A stretch of DNA of 51,536 nucleotides from Aquificota bacterium (lineage in GTDB: Bacteria > Aquificota > Aquificia > Aquificales > Aquificaceae), in the NCBI GenBank assembly GCA_013154375.1, contig JAADCR010000022.1, positions 1-51,536 on the forward strand, written 5' to 3'. The position numbers and the translations under genes are program-made. Positions 25,152 to 32,101 of this stretch are shown piece by piece. The notes beneath the pieces are model-generated. The model was not told the DNA's origin. It saw only the letters and a program-made list of their open reading frames with translations, and did no database searches. Numbering within the stretch: the first letter of the stretch is position 1; every line of letters begins with the position of its first letter.

Positions 25152-26469
25152 GCGCTTCCTTCTGGGAGTAGCCTTTATGACAACGGGTCTTTTAGCCGGG
25201 GAGCTCTTTATAAGGGAGTTTGAAAACGGGGCCAAGCTCATAGTAAAGCCCAGAACGGACACCGAGGCCGTGGCCCTGCAGGTCTGGTTCCGCGTCGGCT
25301 CGGTTTACGAGAAGTACGACGAGAAAGGGATGGCACACTTCCTCGAACACCTGCTTTTCCACCAGACCGAGAAGTACGGGCCGGGCGAGGTGGACCGCGT
25401 TATAGAGAGCTTGGGCGGCCAGATAAACGCCGGCACCTCTAAAGACTACACTTACTACCACGTCGAGATAGCCCACCCTTACTGGCGTCAGGGCGCCGAG
25501 GTGCTCTACCAGATAACCATGCGCCCCAAGATAACTAAAGAGAGCGTTGAGAAGGAGAAGGAGATAGTTATAGAAGAGATTAGGCGGGCTAAAGACAGCC
25601 CCACCTACGTTCTTTGGGAGGAGTTTGAGAAGCTCGTCTACAAGGTCTCACCCTACCGCTTCCCCGTCTTAGGCTTTGAGGAGACGGTCCGGAAGTTCAC
25701 CTTAGAGAAAGTGCTTAACTTCTACCGCTCTTACTACCAGCCTAAAAACATGGCCTTCGTGGTGGTGGGCAAGGTAAAGCCCGAAGAGGTGGAGCGGTTT
25801 TTCGCCGAGACCTTCGGTAAAGAAGAAGGCTGGCCCGTCCCTAAGGTAAAGATACCCACCGAGCCGCCTCAGAAAAGCGTAAGGTTTAAAAAGCTCGAGG
25901 ACCCGCGGCTCGAGCGCGCTTACTGGGTTATAGGCTGGCGCGTCCCTCCCGCGGGCTCGAAAGAGCACCACGCCCTTTTAGTTTTAAGCGAGCTTCTCTG
26001 CGGCGGCCGGATATCGCTCCTCTACCAGCAGATGAAGGAGAAGGGGCTCGTCTACGCCGTCTGGTGCGGCGACCTTGCCCGCCCCCGCGACAACCTGTTC
26101 GTCGTAGAGGCCACCTTCGAGCCTAAGCTTTACGACGAGGTTAAAGAGAAGCTCTTCGAGCTTCTTAACGAGCTCTACCGGTCCGTTACGGACGAGCAGG
26201 TAAAAGAGGCCGTGGAGCGGATACTCGGCTCGCGCCTCTTTGCCGAAGAGAAGGCCGAGAGCGAGGCTTTTGAGATAGGCTACGCCTACACCGTCCTTAA
26301 GGACCTCGACCTGTACCGCTTCTTCGACAAAAACCTCCGTAGGGTTAGAAAGGTAGACGTTCTGAGGCTCTTCGAGCGGTACCTTTTAGACAAGCCTTAC
26401 TCGGAGGTGCTTATGCTGCCTCAGGGCTCGAGCCGCTCGGCGTCGGACCATATCCACTCCAGCCCGTAG
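25144..26469 (+). CDS. Secreted M16-family zinc metalloprotease (pitrilysin-like)
   Basis: A 441-residue inverzincin protease. Residues 1-19 look like a signal peptide (MLKRFLLGVAFMTTGLLAG). The zinc site is H65-F-L-E68-H69, with the third ligand Glu in EKEIVIEEI, about 75 residues on. The second, non-catalytic half contains the conserved RISLLYQQMKEKGLVY that shapes the substrate chamber. It would degrade short peptides in the periplasm. The C-terminal 16 residues are coded by the 49-base region that is antisense to the rsfS end and look like a recent read-through tail. Elsewhere M16 proteins often occur as a pair; no second copy is next to this one. Confidence 0.88.
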   Translation: MLKRFLLGVAFMTTGLLAGELFIREFENGAKLIVKPRTDTEAVALQVWFRVGSVYEKYDEKGMAHFLEHLLFHQTEKYGPGEVDRVIESLGGQINAGTSKDYTYYHVEIAHPYWRQGAEVLYQITMRPKITKESVEKEKEIVIEEIRRAKDSPTYVLWEEFEKLVYKVSPYRFPVLGFEETVRKFTLEKVLNFYRSYYQPKNMAFVVVGKVKPEEVERFFAETFGKEEGWPVPKVKIPTEPPQKSVRFKKLEDPRLERAYWVIGWRVPPAGSKEHHALLVLSELLCGGRISLLYQQMKEKGLVYAVWCGDLARPRDNLFVVEATFEPKLYDEVKEKLFELLNELYRSVTDEQVKEAVERILGSRLFAEEKAESEAFEIGYAYTVLKDLDLYRFFDKNLRRVRKVDVLRLFERYLLDKPYSEVLMLPQGSSRSASDHIHSSP

Positions 26470-26750
26470 TACTCGCGCGTCTCGGGCGTAAAGACGTGGA
26501 CTATCGTGTCGCCGAGGTCGAGGAGTATCCAGTGGCCGTAGTCTTTACCCTCCACGTGGTCTATCCCGTAGCCGGCCTCGGGCAGCTTCTCCTCGAGGTG
26601 CTCGGCCACGGCGCGGGCGTGTACCGGCGTGTCGGCCGAGGCTATAACGAAGTAGTCGGCCAAGTTCGTAAGGGGAGAGACGTCTAAAAAGACGAGGTCC
26701 TTAGCCTTTTTCTCCTCCAGCAGCTCCTTAATCTTCCTCAGCTTGTCCAT
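26421..26750 (-). CDS. rsfS: Ribosome silencing factor RsfS
   Basis: A 109-residue protein of the RsfS/Iojap family. RsfS binds ribosomal protein uL14 and blocks subunit joining when nutrients are low. The conserved segments are NLADYFVIASADT, GKDYGHWILLDLGDTIVHVF and TREYYGLEWIW, at normal spacing. Its start overlaps the end of bamD by 13 bases and its last 49 bases overlap the M16 protease gene on the other strand. Confidence 0.94.
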   Translation of the reverse strand: MDKLRKIKELLEEKKAKDLVFLDVSPLTNLADYFVIASADTPVHARAVAEHLEEKLPEAGYGIDHVEGKDYGHWILLDLGDTIVHVFTPETREYYGLEWIWSDAERLEP

Positions 26751-27664
26751 TTTGCCTTTAATTTTAACAGCTTGCGGTAGTACTCGTTCTCGCCGAAGAC
26801 CTCTTTGTAGCGCTTAAGCGCCTCAAGCGCTTCTCTGCGCGCCTTTTCAGCAATCTCTTCCCACCGCTTAACCTCCGATAGGAGGAACTTTATCCGGTTC
26901 TTTATAGCGCGGCGCTCCTCCTCCGAGCGGACCTCTTTCAGCTTCTTTCTCGCCTCGTTTATAAGCTCCTCGAGCTTCTCGCGCTCGAGCTTAACCTGCT
27001 TAGGCGTCTCGAAGAGGTTCTTTATGTACCGGTAGGTAAGCTCTTCTTCGTTAAAGTACTCCGGGAAGTTAAGAAGCACCTCTCTGTAGCGGACGGCGGC
27101 GTTGTAAGGGTAGCCGTACTCTTCGTAAAAGCGGGCCACGTAGTACTCGTGGAGCGCGAGCTTCCGCTTAGCCTCTTCTACAATCTCCCGTACCTTAGGG
27201 GCGTACCTGCTGTCGGGGTAGAGGCGCAGAAACTCCTCGGCCTTCTTTATCGCCTTTACCGTGTAAGTCTGGTCGCGGTAGGGGTCGGGCGCTACTTTCA
27301 CCAAACTGTCTATAAGGATAAAGAAGACCTCTTCGGCCTCCTTACCGCCGGGGTAAGTGGCCAGAAAGTCCTCCGCGTAGACGGCCGCGTTTACGTAGTC
27401 TTTGTCCAAGTAGGCCGACTTTACCAGCAGGTACTTGGCCTTTCTAATCTCTTCGGGCGTAAGGTGCTCAACGTAGGCGAGCGCCTTCTCGAAGTTGGCC
27501 AGCGCGTCGCCGTAGTCGCCCTCCCGGTAGTTTTTAAGCGCCTCGGCGTAAAACTCCCGGGCGTAGCTTTTCCTGCGCTCCTCGGGCTTAGGCGAGCAGG
27601 CGAGCGTAACCGTCAGTAAGGCTCCGAGGGCAAGAGCTCGTAGTAGTTGGGGTTTTCGTGCCAT
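26738..27664 (-). CDS. bamD: Outer-membrane assembly lipoprotein BamD
   Basis: A 308-residue lipoprotein. The signal and lipobox are at 1-23 (ALLTVTLAC, lipidated Cys 23). Tetratricopeptide-like helical repeats follow: REFYAEALKNYREGDYGDAL, then repeats through about 200. A long charged coiled-coil tail (about 215-308) extends beyond the usual ~245 residues of BamD. It would anchor BamA in the outer-membrane protein insertion complex. The start codon lies 52 bases inside rng. No later ATG, GTG or TTG keeps the signal peptide, so the overlap is likely real. Confidence 0.82.
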   Translation of the reverse strand: MARKPQLLRALALGALLTVTLACSPKPEERRKSYAREFYAEALKNYREGDYGDALANFEKALAYVEHLTPEEIRKAKYLLVKSAYLDKDYVNAAVYAEDFLATYPGGKEAEEVFFILIDSLVKVAPDPYRDQTYTVKAIKKAEEFLRLYPDSRYAPKVREIVEEAKRKLALHEYYVARFYEEYGYPYNAAVRYREVLLNFPEYFNEEELTYRYIKNLFETPKQVKLEREKLEELINEARKKLKEVRSEEERRAIKNRIKFLLSEVKRWEEIAEKARREALEALKRYKEVFGENEYYRKLLKLKAKWTS

Positions 27665-29013
27665 ACCTCTTTTATACTAACCCACGGCTCGAGCTTTTTC
27701 TCCCTAACGAGCTTTCTAACCGCCTCGACCAGACGGGGGTGGACGCGCAGCTCCAGCTTGGTGCCCTTAAACGAGTCGAGCTCCTGCTCTATAAAGTAAA
27801 GAACGAGCTCTTTGCTTTTTATAAGTCCTAGGCCGCGGCAGGCCGGACACTCCTCGCTCAGCTCCCTTAAGGCGCTCTGCTCTTCTTTCCTTCTGGTCAT
27901 CTCGAGCAGGTTAAGCTTAGAAAGTTCGTAAATCTTTACTCGCACGCCCTCGCGCTCGAAAATGCGCTTAGACTCCTCGAGCAGCTTCCTCCTGTGCTCC
28001 TCGTTTCTCACGTCTATAAGGTCGACCACTATTATCCCGCCGAGGTTCCTAAACCTTATCTGGCGCGCAACCTCTTGTAAGGCTTTAAGGTTCGTCCTTA
28101 GGGCGTTCTCCTCGAGCGAGTCGCCGCAGCCTTCCCCGCTGTTTACGTCTATAACCACCATGGCTTCCGTCTCCTCTATAACTAGGAATCCTCCCCCGCT
28201 TAGCCAGACGTAGCGCGAGAACAGCCGGTCTATTAAGTTTTTAAGCGTGTGGCGGCCGAGCACCTTGTCTAAGTTCCTCGAGAAGCGGAGCTTACCGCTG
28301 AGCTCGCTCCCGAACGCCTCGGCCAAGCCCTTCCAGACCTCCGGGTCGTCTACCACCACCTCCTTTATCTGGCCCCAGTAGTCGCGCACCACGCGCGCCC
28401 ACAGCGGCAGCTCGCGCCAGAGCAGCCCTTTTTTAACCTTCTTGGCGCGCTCTTTTATCTCCTCCCACAGACGCCGCAGCTGCGAAAGCTCGTCTAAAAG
28501 CTCGTCCTCTTTAGCCTTAACGGCCGACGAGCGGACTATAACCCCCTCGTTCTCTTTTAGCACCTTCTCGAGAAGCTCTTTTAGCTTCTTAGCAAAGGGT
28601 AGGTCCCTTATCCTGCCGCTGACGCCGAGCTTTCTGGCGGTGGGGAAGTACACGAGGTACTTACCGGGCAAGCTTATGCGGCAGCTCAGCCTCGGGCCTT
28701 TCGTGAGGGTCTTTTTACGCTTAAGCTGGACGATAACCTCGTCGCCCTCTTTCAGGGCGTTACACTCGGGCTTTTTCTGGAGAAGCGCCTCGTCCTCGAG
28801 ACCGACGTCTACGAAGTAGCCGTTAAGGCTGTTGCAGCGCCGTTTAACGACGCCTTTAAAGACGGAGTTTATGGGCGGCTCCCCGTTCTCCCGCTCGGAC
28901 TTAAGCTCGACCACCTCCTCCCCTAAAGTTATAACGCTTATAACTAAGCCGTTTCTCCGGCTGATAAAGACGTCTACGTCTGCGAGCACGATAAGATATT
29001 TTAACTGTCCCAT
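27613..29013 (-). CDS. rng: Ribonuclease G/E-family endoribonuclease
   Basis: A 466-residue RNase G-type enzyme for rRNA maturation and mRNA decay. An S1-like domain (residues about 20-120, with GVVKRRCNSLNGYFVDVG) precedes the RNase H-like and DNase I-like catalytic core. Metal ligands are in VVIDVNSG and IIVVDLIDVRNEEHR. The zinc-link motif CPACRGLG near residue 415 matches the C-P-x-C link of the tetramer. The ATG at 29013 was chosen because the longer open frame runs antisense through lpxI and is not protein-like; a GTG 8 codons later is also possible. Both lack a Shine-Dalgarno. The start codon interlocks with that of divergent lpxI in a CCATGG. Confidence 0.85.
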   Translation of the reverse strand: MGQLKYLIVLADVDVFISRRNGLVISVITLGEEVVELKSERENGEPPINSVFKGVVKRRCNSLNGYFVDVGLEDEALLQKKPECNALKEGDEVIVQLKRKKTLTKGPRLSCRISLPGKYLVYFPTARKLGVSGRIRDLPFAKKLKELLEKVLKENEGVIVRSSAVKAKEDELLDELSQLRRLWEEIKERAKKVKKGLLWRELPLWARVVRDYWGQIKEVVVDDPEVWKGLAEAFGSELSGKLRFSRNLDKVLGRHTLKNLIDRLFSRYVWLSGGGFLVIEETEAMVVIDVNSGEGCGDSLEENALRTNLKALQEVARQIRFRNLGGIIVVDLIDVRNEEHRRKLLEESKRIFEREGVRVKIYELSKLNLLEMTRRKEEQSALRELSEECPACRGLGLIKSKELVLYFIEQELDSFKGTKLELRVHPRLVEAVRKLVREKKLEPWVSIKEVWHENPNYYELLPSEPY

Positions 29014-29791
29014 GGGAAAGATTGGGCTTATAGCGGGTGCGGGCGAGCTCCCGCGTGCCTTCGTCGAGGGTGCGGCCAGAAAGGGTAGAGAGGTCCTCGT
29101 CGTCGGCGTGGAGGGCATCTCGGAAGGCGACCTTACGGTGCCTCTGGGACGCGTGGGCAAGCTTATAAAGCTGCTTAAGAAGGAAGGCGTTAAGGAGCTC
29201 GTGCTTCTGGGTAAGTTCGAGCCGCGCCTCGTTTACGCCTCCCCGCGCTCGCTCGACCTTACGGGCCTGCTTCTGTACCGGCGGCTCCGTCGTAAAAACC
29301 CCGAAGGGGTCGTTAAAACCTTTATGGAGTTTATGCAAGAGAGGGGCTTTACCTTTATAGACCCGACGCCTTACCTTAAGGAGCTGCTCGCACCTAAAGG
29401 GCTCGTTGCGGGGCCCGAGCCTCCGGAAGAGGTTTTAAAAGACGGGCTTACGGGCTTTAAGGTAGCTAAGGAGCTGGCCTCGCTCGACGTCGGCCAGACG
29501 GTGGTGGTTAAAGAAGGGGCGGTGGTGGCCGTCGAGGCCATGGAGGGTACGCAAGAGACGATAAGACGGGCTGCGCGGCTCGCCGGAGAGGGCTTCTCGG
29601 TGGTAAAGGCGGCCCGCAGGCTTCAAGACATGCGCGTGGACGTGCCCACCGTAGGGCCCGAGACGCTTAAGGCCGTAAAGGAGGGCGGCGGCAGAGCCCT
29701 CTTTTTAGAGGCGGAGAAGGTATTTATCCTTAAGCCGGAAGAGGTTAAGAGGATGGCCGAGGCGTGGGGCGTTACCGTCTGGGGGCTGTAG
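29012..29791 (+). CDS. lpxI: UDP-2,3-diacylglucosamine pyrophosphatase LpxI
   Basis: A 259-residue lipid A enzyme of the LpxI type (DUF1009), which hydrolyses UDP-2,3-diacylglucosamine to lipid X by attack on the beta phosphate, replacing LpxH. Characteristic segments are GLIAGAGELPRAFV at the start, LVLLGKFEPRLVYA, and the later VVVKEGAVVAVEAMEGT and RVDVPTVGPETL. The ATG was chosen because homology begins at MGKIGLIAGAG. A TATTTT hexamer lies 9 bases upstream and no Shine-Dalgarno, suggesting a leaderless message. coaE follows after 1 base. Confidence 0.92.
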   Translation: MGKIGLIAGAGELPRAFVEGAARKGREVLVVGVEGISEGDLTVPLGRVGKLIKLLKKEGVKELVLLGKFEPRLVYASPRSLDLTGLLLYRRLRRKNPEGVVKTFMEFMQERGFTFIDPTPYLKELLAPKGLVAGPEPPEEVLKDGLTGFKVAKELASLDVGQTVVVKEGAVVAVEAMEGTQETIRRAARLAGEGFSVVKAARRLQDMRVDVPTVGPETLKAVKEGGGRALFLEAEKVFILKPEEVKRMAEAWGVTVWGL

Positions 29792-29792
29792 C

Positions 29793-30377
29793 GTGGGCAG
29801 GCTCGTGGGCCTTACGGGTAACATAGGCAGCGGTAAGTCCACCGTGGGTAAGCTGCTAAAAAAGAGGGGCTTTACCGTGCTGGACGCGGACGGGCTTATC
29901 CACGAGCTGTACGAGACGCGTCTTAAGGACGAGCTTAAGCGTCTGTTCGGTCCTTGGGTATTTAAAGAGGGGAGGCTGGACCGTAAGGCGCTGGCACGCG
30001 TAGTTTTTAACGACGAGGAGAAGCTCAGGGCTTTAGAGAGGCTGGCGCACTCGGCGCTCTACGAAGAGGTGGAGAGAAGGCTGAAGGAGCTGCCGCCGGA
30101 CGAGCCGCTCGTGCTGGAGGCGGCACTTATCTTTGAGAAAGGCAGCCGGGACCGCTACGAGGCGGTGGTTACCGTCTACGCGCCTTTTGTACTCTGTAAA
30201 GAGCGGGCCCTAAAAAGGGGCATGAGCGAGGAGGAGTTTTTAAAGCGGTGGCGGCTCCAGCTGCCTCCCGAGGACAAGGCGCGGATGGCCGACTTTATAG
30301 TATTTAACGACGAGGGGCCGGAGAAGCTCGAGCGGGAAGTAGACAGACTGGCCTCCTTCCTTAAAGGTGACCTTTGA
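29793..30377 (+). CDS. coaE: Dephospho-CoA kinase
   Basis: A 194-residue P-loop kinase that performs the last step of coenzyme A synthesis. The P-loop is LTGNIGSGKST (7-17), the substrate Asp lies in VLDADGLIHEL, and the lid/CoA region contains LEAALIFEKG. The start is GTG, 1 base after the lpxI stop, so the two genes form an operon. The last 17 bases overlap the converging ydcF-like gene. Length is normal for the family. Confidence 0.94.
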   Translation: MGRLVGLTGNIGSGKSTVGKLLKKRGFTVLDADGLIHELYETRLKDELKRLFGPWVFKEGRLDRKALARVVFNDEEKLRALERLAHSALYEEVERRLKELPPDEPLVLEAALIFEKGSRDRYEAVVTVYAPFVLCKERALKRGMSEEEFLKRWRLQLPPEDKARMADFIVFNDEGPEKLEREVDRLASFLKGDL

Positions 30378-31083
30378 GTTTGTAAAAGAGGCGGGCTAAG
30401 TGCTCCCTCAGGGCCGCGGAGCTGTCGTAGAGAACCGAGTACTTGGGGAAGAGGCTGAAGAGGTTGTAGCGGCCCTCGAGGCGGAAGTCCGTCGGGTAGG
30501 GCAGCACCTCCAGACCAGCCTTGCGGAAGAGCCTCTCAGCCCGTCCCATGTGGAAAGCCGAGGTTACCAAGTAGACGCGTCTGCATCCGAGCTTCTCGCA
30601 GAGCCGGCGGACGAAAAGGGCGTTCTCGTAAGTGTCGCGGCTCTTTACGTCGGCGTAAAGGAGACTCTCGTCCACGCCGAAGGCCTTAAGCAGCTGGCGC
30701 ATCCTCTCGGCCTCGGGCAGCTTGGTAAAGGGGGCTCCGCCCGATAGGATGACGGGCAGGCCCGTCTCGCGGTGGAGCAGGAAAGCCGTCACGAGCCGCC
30801 GGTAGGAAGAGGGCTTTAGGTAGCCGTTGTTGTAAACGCCTCCGCCGAGGACCACGATGGCTTGGGCGTTGCCGTAGACGGGCTTCCGGTAGGGTGCCTC
30901 GAGCGGGTAGAAGAGCAGGTCCTTAAACGGCTCTATGGAGAGCAGGTACAGAAGAAGGCCGAAAAGGAGGGCGCTCCGACGGACGAGCCCGCGCGTAAAG
31001 AGCGCCAGCAGGAGAAAGCCCAGTATAAAAAGCCCCGGCGGTAGGAGCGCGTAAGAGGCGAGCTTTTTTAAAAAGAAGCTCAT
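30361..31083 (-). CDS. YdcF/ElyC-like DUF218 membrane protein
   Basis: A 240-residue envelope protein. Two N-terminal hydrophobic helices (about 12-30 and 36-53) are followed by a DUF218 domain with AIVVLGGGVYNNG, VILSGGAPF, SRDTYENAL and VTSAFHMGRAERLF. ElyC-type members support peptidoglycan or enterobacterial common antigen assembly, so a cell-envelope role is likely. It overlaps exbD by 4 bases and is the last gene of the long minus-strand run from era. Confidence 0.85.
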   Translation of the reverse strand: MSFFLKKLASYALLPPGLFILGFLLLALFTRGLVRRSALLFGLLLYLLSIEPFKDLLFYPLEAPYRKPVYGNAQAIVVLGGGVYNNGYLKPSSYRRLVTAFLLHRETGLPVILSGGAPFTKLPEAERMRQLLKAFGVDESLLYADVKSRDTYENALFVRRLCEKLGCRRVYLVTSAFHMGRAERLFRKAGLEVLPYPTDFRLEGRYNLFSLFPKYSVLYDSSAALREHLARLFYKLKGHL

Positions 31084-31481
31084 CGTTTCTTTCTGACGGC
31101 TATAACGAGGTGCTCCACGCCGGCCCGCTTGGCAAGGTCCATAACTTCTACTACTCTACCGTGGTAAACCCGCTCGTCGGCCTCGAGCACGAGGTACTCG
31201 GGCCGCTCGCGCCGTAAAAGCTCGTAAAGCTCTTCTTCTTTTACGGGCTTACCTTTAAACAGGAGCTTACCCTCGGCCGTTAGGGTTACCTTAAGGGCCG
31301 TAAGACGGGCCGTCTCGCCGCTCTCGGCTTTGGGCAGCTTTACGCCTATAAAGGTCTCGGGTGAGCGGAAGGCCAGCACCGCCAGAAACAGAAAGACGGC
31401 CAGCAGCGTGTCCACGAGCGGGACCACGTCTATGTAAGTCCGCTCTTCTTCTTTAAAGCGTACGCGCCTCCTTAGGTTCAT
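31080..31481 (-). CDS. exbD: ExbD/TolR-family proton-channel subunit
   Basis: A 133-residue protein with one N-terminal membrane helix (about 20-40) carrying the essential Asp in IDVVPLVDTLLAVFLFL, and a periplasmic TolR/ExbD domain with EGKLLFKGKPVKEEEL and LVLEADERVYHGRVVEVMDLAK. With ExbB it would use proton flow to power a periplasm-spanning partner. It starts 3 bases after exbB. No TonB or TolA gene is adjacent, so the energised partner is unknown. Confidence 0.9.
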   Translation of the reverse strand: MNLRRRVRFKEEERTYIDVVPLVDTLLAVFLFLAVLAFRSPETFIGVKLPKAESGETARLTALKVTLTAEGKLLFKGKPVKEEELYELLRRERPEYLVLEADERVYHGRVVEVMDLAKRAGVEHLVIAVRKKR

Positions 31482-31484
31482 CTT

Positions 31485-32099
31485 CTACTCCAACAGGTTT
31501 ACGAGCTCGGTGGCCTCCTCGCTCAGCCGGTCGAGAATGTGGTTCCCCACGGCCCTAAAGACCCAGTAGGCCAACAGCGAGGGTATGGCCACCGCCAGAC
31601 CCGTGGCCGCGGCCACGAGCGCCTCGCTTATGCCTTTAGCCAGCAGCTGCGTAGCCTGCTCTTCGAGCGAGAAGGCGAAGGCGGAGAAGACCTTTATAAG
31701 CCCGGTTATGGTGCCGAAGAGGCCCAGCAGGGGAGCCACGGAGGCTATCGTGGACAGGATTATAAGGTTCTTCTCTACTTTGGGCACCATGGGCCCCAGC
31801 TCGCCCTCCATAAGCTGGAGCAGGTACCCTTTCTCTTTCTTGCCCGAGAGGTACTCCTTAAGAACCACGGCTAAGGCTCTTAGAAACGGGTGCCGGCCTA
31901 TGCTGGCTATCTTGTACGCACCTTCGTAGTCGCCGCGCTTAAGCAGGTACTTTATCTCGTTTAGGTTCGGCGGGAGGAAGTTCTTAAGCCGGAGGGCAAA
32001 GGCGCGCTCTATAATTACGGCCCAAGAGACGACGGAGAGAAACAGGAGGGGGTACATCACCACCCCTCCCTTCTCCACCCACGAGAGCAGGAGGTCCAT
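31485..32099 (-). CDS. exbB: ExbB/TolQ/MotA-family proton-channel subunit
   Basis: A 204-residue inner-membrane protein with three helices: about 14-32, 105-135 and 150-175. The conserved pore regions are SVAPLLGLFGTITGLIKVF and GISEALVAAATGLAVAIPSLLAYW, with the Thr residues that line the proton path. It pairs with the adjacent exbD. The upstream gene is a large TPR protein ending 2 bases before it, an arrangement suggesting that the channel works with that periplasmic repeat protein. TolQ and ExbB cannot be told apart here. Confidence 0.92.
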   Translation of the reverse strand: MDLLLSWVEKGGVVMYPLLFLSVVSWAVIIERAFALRLKNFLPPNLNEIKYLLKRGDYEGAYKIASIGRHPFLRALAVVLKEYLSGKKEKGYLLQLMEGELGPMVPKVEKNLIILSTIASVAPLLGLFGTITGLIKVFSAFAFSLEEQATQLLAKGISEALVAAATGLAVAIPSLLAYWVFRAVGNHILDRLSEEATELVNLLE

Positions 32100-32101
32100 A
32101 A

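Noticed and set aside
29014-29160. A 49-codon N-terminal extension of RNase G
   Set aside because: It is antisense to the conserved start of lpxI, is Pro/Ser/Arg-rich, and homology to RNase G begins only after it.
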